Positions 36,494 through 44,578 of a DNA stretch of 64,000 nucleotides are shown here, in pieces. The notes beneath the pieces are model-generated. The model was not told the origin of the DNA. It did not search any database and worked only from the letters and a program-made list of their open reading frames with translations. Numbering within the stretch: position 1 is the stretch's first letter; every line of letters starts with the position of its first letter. Origin of the DNA: Leeuwenhoekiella blandensis MED217 (GTDB lineage Bacteria; Bacteroidota; Bacteroidia; Flavobacteriales; Flavobacteriaceae); NCBI RefSeq assembly GCF_000152985.1, contig NZ_CH672395.1:1216567-1280566 (forward strand). The letters run 5' to 3'. A program made the translations under genes and the position numbers.

Positions 36494-36838
36494 ATGAGTT
36501 CTATTAGAAATCACGTACAGTTGATTGGAAACGTTGGACAAGAGCCAACCATTACGAACCTTGAAAGCGGAAAGAAAGTAGCCCGCTTCTCACTCGCTAC
36601 GAACGAGTATTACAAAGACAGCAAAGGCGAAAAGCAAACGGACACCAACTGGCATACCGTAGTGGCTTGGGGCAAGACTGCTGAAATCGTTGAGAAATAT
36701 GTCGAAAAAGGCAAAGAAGTAGGAATCACGGGAAAACTAAAGACCCGAACCTATACCACGGACGATGGAAACCAACGCTATGTTACCGACGTGGTAGCAG
36801 ATGAAATCCTTTTACTTGGAAGCAAAAGCGACAAGTAA
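36494..36838 (+). CDS. ssb: Single-stranded DNA-binding protein of the mobile element
   Basis: This 114-residue SSB has a full OB fold (NHVQLIGNVGQEPTITNLES ... WHTVVAWGKTAEIVEKYVEKG). It ends at LLGSKSDK and so lacks the acidic C-terminal tail with terminal Phe that chromosomal SSBs use to recruit repair proteins. This short form is typical of mobile elements and would protect transferred single strands. It is followed by a strong terminator. Confidence 0.95.
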   Translation: MSSIRNHVQLIGNVGQEPTITNLESGKKVARFSLATNEYYKDSKGEKQTDTNWHTVVAWGKTAEIVEKYVEKGKEVGITGKLKTRTYTTDDGNQRYVTDVVADEILLLGSKSDK

Positions 36839-36850
36839 TCTTCAAAATTA

Positions 36851-36887
36851 AAGAGGGTGTTTCCGTCGAAAGATGCACCCTCTTTTT
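36851..36887 (+). terminator. Rho-independent terminator after ssb
   Basis: AAGAGGGTG (36851-36859) pairs with CACCCTCTT (36876-36884), with a short inner TTTC/GAAA pairing, and T residues follow. Confidence 0.88.
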
Positions 36888-36917
36888 CATTATCCATTAA
36901 TTAAAATTAAGATAACA

Positions 36918-37298
36918 ATGAAAGCACAAGTTAACGAAATCAAAGAGCGGTTGCAATATTTTAATGGAACAGAAATGTTCTATCAAATCCCGCTATTGAA
37001 AACACGATTTACCGATGGATTGAAATATCTTTCCGAGGTTGCCGAATGTTTTTGGCTTATTACGGATGCTTCCGTAATTGCAAAAAGTCTGATGAACCGA
37101 AGCGAATTTATAACCATCGACTTTAAAAGGTTGCCCGAAGAAAAACAGGATTATTCGGGTTACGAAGCCGAAATAATTTACAGCGATGGAAACGATAACA
37201 TTTTGGAAAAACACGGCTATCGTGCCACCGATTTTCCACTCGATGAACTGCGGTTGTTTTTTGTAAATGATACGCTGATGTCACCAAGTGAATATTAA
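36918..37298 (+). CDS. DUF6876-like small protein
   Basis: This 126-residue protein starts at the ATG at 36918 (MKAQVNEIKERLQYFNGTEMF). Its pattern (L-x-Y-F-x-G-T-E ... TDGLKYLSEVAECFWLI) resembles the DUF6876 family common on Bacteroidota plasmids and conjugative elements. An upstream in-frame extension to 36873 overlaps the terminator and is not used. Function unknown. Confidence 0.65.
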   Translation: MKAQVNEIKERLQYFNGTEMFYQIPLLKTRFTDGLKYLSEVAECFWLITDASVIAKSLMNRSEFITIDFKRLPEEKQDYSGYEAEIIYSDGNDNILEKHGYRATDFPLDELRLFFVNDTLMSPSEY

Positions 37299-37309
37299 AA
37301 TCTATCGCT

Positions 37310-37507
37310 ATGGTATATCTCAATTTTACAGACTTGAGCGAGGAAGCTCAAAACCGACTTTTGGAAACGTCCAAAGAAGATGTGAAGCGAAAATTTGGGG
37401 ATAGCATTCGCAAATACGTAAAAGAAAATTATGGCTGTTTTGAAACGTTGATAGAGGAAGAAGCACTTAGAAATTTATATTCCTATACCTACGTTTTCAA
37501 TATATAG
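37310..37507 (+). CDS. Small hypothetical protein
   Basis: This 65-residue, mostly helical, charged protein (LSEEAQNRLLETSKEDVKRK) starts 11 bp after the DUF6876-like gene and is followed by a strong palindromic terminator, so it is probably cotranscribed with it. I recognise no family. The last residues (NLYSYTYVFNI) are hydrophobic. Confidence 0.6.
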   Translation: MVYLNFTDLSEEAQNRLLETSKEDVKRKFGDSIRKYVKENYGCFETLIEEEALRNLYSYTYVFNI

Positions 37508-37529
37508 TTTTCGGCAAAAATGAAGCAAG

Positions 37530-37556
37530 CACCTCTAAAATTTTAGAGGTGTTTTT
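37530..37556 (+). terminator. Rho-independent terminator (perfect palindrome)
   Basis: CACCTCTAAAA is followed by its exact complement TTTTAGAGGTG and then five T, an 11-bp stem that could work in both directions. It closes the leading-region transcript. Confidence 0.9.
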
Positions 37557-37951
37557 GTATGCAATTACATCTACATCAAAAAAAATTACTATTTTTATTT
37601 GGCTGAAATTCAGCATTCAAATTAAAGTAAGGTTATCCACTTTTCGACTTTCGCCGATACCCTTACACATCGAATAAATAACATATCGGAAAATCATTTT
37701 CCCTGAAAATGGCAATCGGCTTTTTAGCCGGATTGTATGGATTTTTGTCACGCGCAAGCGTGACGAAAAGGAATAGCAAGAGGGTAACGGGCTGCGCCGC
37801 GTTACATATTCCATTTTCGTTTTAATCCATTGATTTTTAATTAGTTAAAAACAAAAAGGATTTAAAATTTCCAACAATTTGCGTCAAATGGTCTTGGAAC
37901 ACCAGTAAACAGGGATGGATTTACGTCAAATCTTTAAAAAAGCGAAAGGAA
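37557..37951. other. Candidate origin of transfer (oriT) region
   Basis: About 400 bp without a gene, directly upstream of the mobilisation genes. It contains GGC-TTTTTA-GCC near 37718, a strong hairpin at 37743-37768 (GTCACGC-GCAA-GCGTGAC with flanking T/A pairs) and an inverted repeat GTAACG/CGTTAC at 37784-37805. Position and hairpins suit an oriT, but no nic site is identified. Confidence 0.5.
37743..37768. repeat. Strong hairpin in the candidate oriT
   Basis: GTCACGC and GCGTGAC pair around a GCAA tetraloop, and T/A pairs extend the stem on both sides. It is the most stable structure visible in this gap. Confidence 0.7.
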
Positions 37952-38332
37952 ATGGATTCATTCATCACTATCAGGTTCAAAAGAAAAACTGCCAAGCGGT
38001 TTCAGGAATTTTCAAAGATGCACTTTAAAACACACACCGAAGCGATGGAAAACATCCTTGATTTTTTCCTATATAATGAGATTTCCCCAAAGGAAAAATT
38101 GGGACCAACAGGACGTACTATCGAGGCTAAATTACTCAAAAGAATCAATGCGGTCATCGCCATAATGCGTGATGTAGAAAAAACCCAAACCAAACCTACG
38201 GTCGCAATGTTGCAATCCCTTTTTGTGATGGAAGAACCTAACAAAAAGCCATTGATAGTTGAAAAGAAATATGCCGAAGAAAAGAAAGAAGTACGCTTCC
38301 GCGAAAGGCGTAACATTAAGAACGAACTATAA
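37952..38332 (+). CDS. BfmA/BtgA-type mobilisation accessory protein
   Basis: This 126-residue basic protein resembles the BfmA/BtgA mobilisation proteins of Bacteroidota. Its N-terminus (SFITIRFKRKTAKRFQEFSKM) looks like a ribbon-helix-helix DNA-binding domain, and it is followed by KPTVAMLQSLF. Such proteins bind oriT and assist the relaxase, and the candidate oriT lies immediately upstream. The relaxase gene starts 11 bp downstream. Confidence 0.8.
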   Translation: MDSFITIRFKRKTAKRFQEFSKMHFKTHTEAMENILDFFLYNEISPKEKLGPTGRTIEAKLLKRINAVIAIMRDVEKTQTKPTVAMLQSLFVMEEPNKKPLIVEKKYAEEKKEVRFRERRNIKNEL

Positions 38333-38343
38333 TTTTTTCAGCT

Positions 38344-39375
38344 ATGTATATCACAATAACACCTCAAAAAATGGGCGGTAATTTTTCCAAAAGTTCGGCA
38401 GATTTTGTTGGCTATTTAGAGAAAGAAAATCAAGGTCTGGAACAACAGGATATGGAACATTTTTTCAATCAATACGGCGATGAGATTTCTGCTGAGGCAG
38501 TCATTAGGGAAATCGATGGGAATACCGCAAAATTGGAAAAACACGAACCAAGATTCTATTCAATTACTATTAGTCCTTCAAAATATGAATTGCAAAAACT
38601 TCAGAACAGCAGCGAAGATTTAAAACGATACACCAGAGAACTGATGAAAGATTATGTGGCTTCATTCAATAGGGAAATCAAAGGGCGACCGGTTAACATC
38701 GATGATATAAAGTACTACGCAAAAATAGAGCATCAACGCACATTTAAAGGGACAGATTTTCAGGTAAAAGAGAACCAACCGTATGCCACGAAAATTCTTC
38801 AGCTCAAAACGGAAATCCGAAACGTTCAGGAAGGACGAGCTGAGGGGAATATTAAAAAGATGAAAAAGGAAATAGCAAAATTGGAAAAACAAGCGCCCCA
38901 CCAACAAAACGGAAAACGGATAGTCCAGGGAATGCGAAAAGATGGAAACCAGAGCCACATCCATATTGTCGTTAGCCGTAAGGATGCGTCCAACAGATTC
39001 AGTTTATCGCCAGGAAGCAAATACAAAGCATCCGATGTGAAGTTGAATGGGGAAACCGTAAAACGGGGTTTTAACCGAGACAAGTTTTTTGAAAGAGCAG
39101 AAAAAACATTTGATAAGACTTTTGGCTATAAGCGAAACTTTGCCGAGACCTACAAAGCCCGAAAGGATTTTGTTAAAAATCCCAATCTCTATTTCGCCGC
39201 CTTGATAAAACTTCCAGCTAACGAAAAAGCCTTGGCTTTTAAAATGATAGCAAAAACCGGATTGCCGATAGTGCCAAATATTCCAGTTAGTCAAACACAG
39301 GTTGCACTTCGGGTTCTTAAACGGTTGAGACGTGGTGCTGAAATAGCAATCAAATCAAGTTCCATTGGAATTTAA
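38344..39375 (+). CDS. DUF5712-type relaxase (BtgB/BfmC-like)
   Basis: This 343-residue protein fits the DUF5712 mobilisation family: N-terminal MYITITPQKMGGNFSKSSADFV, then GYLEKEN, and a histidine cluster SHIHIVVSRKD with H205 and H207, which resembles the HUH metal-binding motif of relaxases. The usual catalytic Tyr is probably the N-terminal Tyr2 or a later Tyr; this cannot be decided. It would nick oriT and lead the strand into the recipient. Its stop overlaps the start of the coupling protein gene by 1 bp. Confidence 0.8.
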   Translation: MYITITPQKMGGNFSKSSADFVGYLEKENQGLEQQDMEHFFNQYGDEISAEAVIREIDGNTAKLEKHEPRFYSITISPSKYELQKLQNSSEDLKRYTRELMKDYVASFNREIKGRPVNIDDIKYYAKIEHQRTFKGTDFQVKENQPYATKILQLKTEIRNVQEGRAEGNIKKMKKEIAKLEKQAPHQQNGKRIVQGMRKDGNQSHIHIVVSRKDASNRFSLSPGSKYKASDVKLNGETVKRGFNRDKFFERAEKTFDKTFGYKRNFAETYKARKDFVKNPNLYFAALIKLPANEKALAFKMIAKTGLPIVPNIPVSQTQVALRVLKRLRRGAEIAIKSSSIGI

Positions 39376-40964
39376 TGTGTATGCAGGTGGATAATCTCAT
39401 AACGATACTTTCAATTATTGGTCTGGCCAGTTGTATTTTCTATGCAGTTTTTCGGATAAGTCGGTATGCATTCATCATTAATTTTCTTGTGCTTGGTGCG
39501 ATGGTATTTTATTTGAACGAGGAAAACCGACTGATTCTGATTTCTCTCTATCTGGGTTGCCCTCTCATATTAATTAACATAGGAATGTATGTGTTCCTGC
39601 ATAAAACTGACAAGCCGACAAATGGCGATAGCAAATATCAGGTCAGCTTTACCACCACTAAGGGCAATTTCAAACTGGATAACATCAAACGTGGTGCATC
39701 CATCATCGGTTCCGCTGGAAGTGGTAAGACCGAAAGCGTTGTGTATGGATTTCTGAAACACTTCCGGAAAGATAGCTTTTGCGGAATTATCCACGACTAT
39801 AAGGATTTTGAACTGACCGAAATGGCATATCCACTTTTCAAGGATAGCGATATCCCGTTTAAGGTCATTTCCTTTGATAAAATCATTCACAGGGTAAATC
39901 CTATCGCGCCACGCTATTTAGAGAACGAGGAAAGCGTAAACGAGGTGTCGAGAGTGTTAATCGAAAACCTTTTAGAGCAAAGAGAAAGCGGAACAACAGG
40001 AACAACAAAGTTCTTTAACGATGCAGCTGAAGGTTTGATTGGTGGGTTGATTTGGAAACTGAAAACCACCTATCCACAATTATGCACACTTCCACATTTA
40101 ATTGCCATCTACCAATATCTGGACACGGACAGCCTTATCCAGTTCTTGGAAACCAATACCACATCAAGGGCAATGGCAGATGCTTTTATAAGTGGAAAGG
40201 ATTCGGATAGACAAACGGCTGGTGTAAAAAGTACCCTGGCCAATGCGCTGAAACGCATTAGTACACAACGGATTTTTATGGCGTTGTCCGCGGATGAAGT
40301 GCCGCTCAATATAAACAATGAGCAAAATCCAGCGGTCATTTCAATAGTCAACAACCCGAAATTTGAAACATCATATTCGCCTGTTATTGCCACCATTATT
40401 CACACCATAACCAAACAAATGAGCGTGCGAAACAGCAAGCCGTCTTTTTTGCTGATGGAAGAAGCGCCAACCATACGGTTATTGAATATGCACCGGATTC
40501 CGGCCACGCTTCGGAGTTATGATATTGCCACTATCTATGTGATGCAGGACAAGATCCAGAACGATATGATGTATGGCGATAAGGCGAGCAAAGCTATTCT
40601 GAGCAATCTATCCTATCAGTTTTTTGGTAAGGTCAATGACCCAGACACCGCAAAATATTACGAACGCTTTTTTGAAATCATCAAGAATCCTACAAAAAGT
40701 ATTAGTCGAGGGCATAACCTTGATTTTGATACCCGTATTACCACGGGCGAAAAGGAAACCCCAAAGATTAGGGCTGATATATTTTTTAGATTAAAGCAGG
40801 GCGAATTTATCACCTATGCAGATGGGAAGGATAAGAAAGTACAGTTCAAACTATCTAAAATCAACAGGCAACTACCAGAAGGAACCAAGCAATATTCAAG
40901 TGCTGATATGAACGCTAATTTTGAGCGGGTTTATGCTGAAGTGCGGTCGATATTCCAGAATTAA
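39375..40964 (+). CDS. Type IV coupling protein (TraD/MobC-like ATPase)
   Basis: This 529-residue protein has three membrane helices in its first 80 residues, then a Walker A loop (GSAGSGKTES, about residues 111-120) and the TraM-recognition region (FLLMEEAPTIRLLNMHRI) containing the Walker B-like acidic pair. It belongs to the VirD4/TraG coupling proteins, which hand the relaxase-DNA complex to the mating pore. It follows the relaxase gene with a 1-bp overlap, completing the mobilisation module. It faces gajB at its 3' end. Confidence 0.9.
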   Translation: MCMQVDNLITILSIIGLASCIFYAVFRISRYAFIINFLVLGAMVFYLNEENRLILISLYLGCPLILINIGMYVFLHKTDKPTNGDSKYQVSFTTTKGNFKLDNIKRGASIIGSAGSGKTESVVYGFLKHFRKDSFCGIIHDYKDFELTEMAYPLFKDSDIPFKVISFDKIIHRVNPIAPRYLENEESVNEVSRVLIENLLEQRESGTTGTTKFFNDAAEGLIGGLIWKLKTTYPQLCTLPHLIAIYQYLDTDSLIQFLETNTTSRAMADAFISGKDSDRQTAGVKSTLANALKRISTQRIFMALSADEVPLNINNEQNPAVISIVNNPKFETSYSPVIATIIHTITKQMSVRNSKPSFLLMEEAPTIRLLNMHRIPATLRSYDIATIYVMQDKIQNDMMYGDKASKAILSNLSYQFFGKVNDPDTAKYYERFFEIIKNPTKSISRGHNLDFDTRITTGEKETPKIRADIFFRLKQGEFITYADGKDKKVQFKLSKINRQLPEGTKQYSSADMNANFERVYAEVRSIFQN

Positions 40965-40982
40965 GTAAACGCTATTGATAGC

Positions 40983-42548
40983 TTAAATTAAGCTGGGAAA
41001 CTGTAGGGTTGGTGTATCGATTTCAACACCCAAATTATTTAACTTTTGTTTTGTATTATCTGAAATGGACTCTAAACAAGCAATGCATAATACTTTTCTT
41101 GCTCTGCTAAAAGCAACATAACCTAACCTGGGATAATCACTTGTTCCCCTGTCAGAATGTGCATCTCTGAAATCTGTACTCGTTTCCAACCATAGATTGA
41201 GCTCGGCTTCATTTTTTGCTACTGCAAGGATGGCATCTAATTCAAGTCCTTTAAACCTATGAATATTTGAAACCATTATGGCTTCTGCATTGGTATTAGA
41301 AACGATGATTTGACGCAGGTTTTCTAATTTGAAAGGAATATCATTTTTTATAATATAGCCAAATGTATCTTTAACAAAAATGGCGAAAGAATTTTCATTA
41401 GTTATCATTTCTGAGCGAATAGCACGTATGATTTGAACAGCCATTATTCTTAAATCAAATGGTGTTAATCCGTGAGCTTCACAAAACGCACTTTGATTAG
41501 TTCCCAACGATGATAGTAGTGTGTCTTTTATTTCAGAAACGGCTGAGATCTTTGCAGACTTATCAGGGGCAAGAACATTCCCATTTAAAGCAGCAATAGC
41601 TTTTTTAACTACGTCATTTTTTTTGGCAATTATGCCGCGTTCTTTATGCGGAATATTTTCTTTTTCACATCGGGCAAAAAATTCAGGTAGCATCGATGTA
41701 ATATTTTGGGTTGCATTTATAAACTTTACAGGTGTGCCAGGTATCTCGTTATGGCAATGTTGCTCAAATGTATTGTCCTGGTAAACTCGTTTGCTAAAGT
41801 TGTTTAAAAAAGTTACAATCGTCTTTACAGAGCGTCTATTCGTTTTATTTAGCTCGGTCTCATATTGATTCATTCGTGAAGCTTTGAGAATCGGGATATT
41901 TTGGAAGTTTTTAATGGAAGAATCAAAGCTTTGAATGTATTGTTCTGGGTCGCCTACGCAATATATTATTGTCTTTTTTTCCTTTCTAAGAGACTCTATA
42001 ATAGAAAACATCTTATTTCCAGTATCTTGAAATTCATCGACATATAAAAACTGAATTCTGTTAGACAACATCTCTTTTATTCTTTTGTTCGTTATAGCTT
42101 TTTCAGCTAAGCTGAGCGTTTGGTCGTAAGTAATGTAGCCGTTTTTATGAAGAGAAGTTGTCAATCTACTTTTTATATAATTTTTGGCTTTGTAGTCAGG
42201 TGTCTCGCCACTATTATCAAACATTCTTTTTAGAACATCATCCGTTCCACATTGAATAAATAATTTTTCACCATTGACATCATCATTATGTAAACTTGAA
42301 TACGGTATAACAATAAATTTATTCAAGAAAGAATGTATGGTCCCGATAAATAAATTAGGTGGTATGGCTATTTTCTTACCGAGCCGTTTCTTTATATTTT
42401 TTGTAGCCGAATTGGTATAGGTAACAACTATCATATAGCGATGTCGTTCCAATAATTTTAGAGCTTGGATAATTTCATCAACCATACCGTGGGTTTTTCC
42501 AGCACCAGGTCCAGCAATTACAAGTTTTGGTTTACCCACATTTACCAT
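40983..42548 (-). CDS. gajB: Gabija GajB: UvrD/Rep-like helicase
   Basis: This 521-residue UvrD-family helicase has Walker A GPGAGKT at residues 13-19, the Walker B/motif II sequence DEFQD at 171-175, motif III-like GDPEQYIQSF and motif VI (YVAFSRARKVLCIA). It lies 5 bp downstream of a class 2 OLD nuclease gene, and that pairing defines the Gabija anti-phage system. In Gabija, GajB is thought to sense or process DNA ends and activate GajA. The cassette is inserted between the coupling protein and the AlbA_2 gene. A palindrome AGCTTAA-A-TTAAGCT overlaps its stop codon and may end transcription. Confidence 0.85.
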   Translation of the reverse strand: MVNVGKPKLVIAGPGAGKTHGMVDEIIQALKLLERHRYMIVVTYTNSATKNIKKRLGKKIAIPPNLFIGTIHSFLNKFIVIPYSSLHNDDVNGEKLFIQCGTDDVLKRMFDNSGETPDYKAKNYIKSRLTTSLHKNGYITYDQTLSLAEKAITNKRIKEMLSNRIQFLYVDEFQDTGNKMFSIIESLRKEKKTIIYCVGDPEQYIQSFDSSIKNFQNIPILKASRMNQYETELNKTNRRSVKTIVTFLNNFSKRVYQDNTFEQHCHNEIPGTPVKFINATQNITSMLPEFFARCEKENIPHKERGIIAKKNDVVKKAIAALNGNVLAPDKSAKISAVSEIKDTLLSSLGTNQSAFCEAHGLTPFDLRIMAVQIIRAIRSEMITNENSFAIFVKDTFGYIIKNDIPFKLENLRQIIVSNTNAEAIMVSNIHRFKGLELDAILAVAKNEAELNLWLETSTDFRDAHSDRGTSDYPRLGYVAFSRARKVLCIACLESISDNTKQKLNNLGVEIDTPTLQFPSLI

Positions 42549-42553
42549 ATTTT

Positions 42554-44434
42554 TTACATTAAAGGGTCTAAGAATTTAATTCCGTCCTCTATATATTTTG
42601 GGATTGAAAAACCGCTTTGGTCTTCAGTCAACGACAAAGAAAGTTGTAAGGCAAACTCACTTTTATAATCTTCAATCAATGCAAAATATTCTTCGATATC
42701 AATATCATTTGTGCCTAATTCTTCTACATATTTTTTTCCTGCATTCGGTCGTACTATTGGAATCACTTTGCACAAAATAGTCTTACCACTTCCAGATTTA
42801 TTGCAGTTTATTAAATCCTTTTCAAATGTAGATAACTGAGAAATTTGGATATCTATTTCGTTTACGCCATCATATTTATTTTTAAGTTCTTGTGCTCTAT
42901 TTTCAGATTGAGTCCCAATATCGCTATCCGTAAGAACTAAGCATTTAGTATGAAAACCATTCACAATTATTTGAAGAAAATTCTTAAATGCAAGCCCATT
43001 GACATTTACTACGGCAGTTGCAGATTGGTCAATTGTTTCGCCAGTCTGGATTTTATAGAATAAAGGAAAGAGAAGTTTCTCAGAAATTCCTTCTACCAAT
43101 GCCAATCGTCTTGAATAAAATAAATTGACATTTTCACTATCAAGGTATTTTTTGAGGTAGTTTACCTGTCTTTTCTCTTCAGCTGTAGTTCCAAAACCAT
43201 CTAATATATAATGAGCTTGAACATTGCCATTTTTGTAATGAAGGACAACGGTGTTATCGAAATCTATTTTGGTTGTAATATGGTTGGAATGTGAAGTTAG
43301 GATCAGTTGTATATCCTTTCTATAAGTACCATCCTCTTTTTTTATGAGCCCTTCAAGATTTGAGGCTAAGTGATTTTGAAGATTTGCGTGAAGATGTGCC
43401 TCTGGTTCTTCAAGTCCCACGATTCTAAAAAAAGTGGACTGTGCACGCTCTGGGTCTTCTATAAATGATAGTATCAACGAAATGAACAAAAGGTTATTTC
43501 GCCCAGTTCCATTACGTTCAATTTTTATAGGATTATCATTGTAAATTAAGCTCAATTTTCTAAGCAAGTCTGAAACATTTGGAAGAGAGAATATTAGGTC
43601 AACAACGTTATTGGACGTTTCCGTACTTAATGAAATTTTATCAAGTTGTTCAGAAATGCGATTTTTTATACCTGAAATAGCCACATTTTGTTCGATAGCT
43701 CTTTGAAGACCCACTAACCGCTTTTTCAAATCTTGATAATCGGTTTCCTCATTTGCATTTAAAACTCTAAACAACAGCCCATTATTTCTACTCGCCGAAA
43801 GTTCGGATTTTGCATCCCTCAATGCATCAAGTAGCTCAAATTTTAGTTGGTTTAGATGGTAGGCGTTTGCCAAGCTTTCATTTTGGTTACCACCGTGTAT
43901 GCGATAATGGTATTTTGAAATTGGAAAATTTATTAGAATTAGTATTTCGCTTTGGGGTATTTTTTTAAATTCTTCAGGTCCTATTTCTTTTTCGTAATCC
44001 TGAAGAAATTGCCTTTGTAGGGTTATTTCTTCAATTTTATCAAAAGATGATATTGGTGCGAACGTATAAGTAAGTGTGGCCTCTGTAAAATCAGAATTAC
44101 TCATCCAGTCTGTTATTACAGCCTCTTGTTTTAAATCCCAGTCTTTAAGTGTAGCTTTTATTACAATTTTAGGATATGAAATATTCTTTGGTTCAATAGA
44201 AGTATCAAGGATTGCTTTTTTAAGTTCCAGAATAGTCTCGTAATTAAAGTCTGAAATGTCTAACATACGTCTTTTGAAGAAAGATACTTCTTGGCTGAAT
44301 ATTAAACCTAATGAATCCAAAAGGTTGGATTTACCGATATTATTTTCGCCAATGATTTGTGTAACTGGTTTTAGTTGTACAGTAAAATTTTTAAAGTTTC
44401 TGTAGTTTAATATTTCAAGTTGGGATACATACAT
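42554..44434 (-). CDS. gajA: Gabija GajA: OLD-family ATPase/TOPRIM nuclease
   Basis: This 626-residue protein begins with an ABC-like ATPase domain (Walker A GENNIGKS at 29-36), contains the signature and Walker B area (RIVGLEEPEAHLHANLQNHL, followed by the switch in LTSHSNHI), and ends in a TOPRIM nuclease domain with LALVEGISEK at about 448 and the DxD pair LTDSDIG at about 500. This is the class 2 OLD architecture of GajA, a sequence-specific nicking endonuclease controlled by nucleotides. The partner helicase gene follows after 5 bp. It is divergent from the AlbA_2 gene. Confidence 0.87.
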   Translation of the reverse strand: MYVSQLEILNYRNFKNFTVQLKPVTQIIGENNIGKSNLLDSLGLIFSQEVSFFKRRMLDISDFNYETILELKKAILDTSIEPKNISYPKIVIKATLKDWDLKQEAVITDWMSNSDFTEATLTYTFAPISSFDKIEEITLQRQFLQDYEKEIGPEEFKKIPQSEILILINFPISKYHYRIHGGNQNESLANAYHLNQLKFELLDALRDAKSELSASRNNGLLFRVLNANEETDYQDLKKRLVGLQRAIEQNVAISGIKNRISEQLDKISLSTETSNNVVDLIFSLPNVSDLLRKLSLIYNDNPIKIERNGTGRNNLLFISLILSFIEDPERAQSTFFRIVGLEEPEAHLHANLQNHLASNLEGLIKKEDGTYRKDIQLILTSHSNHITTKIDFDNTVVLHYKNGNVQAHYILDGFGTTAEEKRQVNYLKKYLDSENVNLFYSRRLALVEGISEKLLFPLFYKIQTGETIDQSATAVVNVNGLAFKNFLQIIVNGFHTKCLVLTDSDIGTQSENRAQELKNKYDGVNEIDIQISQLSTFEKDLINCNKSGSGKTILCKVIPIVRPNAGKKYVEELGTNDIDIEEYFALIEDYKSEFALQLSLSLTEDQSGFSIPKYIEDGIKFLDPLM

Positions 44435-44578
44435 ATAGTAATCGAAAGGTTATTTTTAGGTTATAAATTTAACAAACATTTTCCTGCATTTTGAATTAGT
44501 GTAATCCTTTTATGGTTGTTAAAACCAATTCCCACAATTTAATTTCAATATCTTTACTGTTCGATTTTTAATTAAAGA

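Noticed and set aside
37617-37814. 65-codon minus-strand frame in the candidate oriT region
   Set aside because: It is formed by the hairpins and has an Arg/Ser-rich sequence without a family; an oriT fits better.
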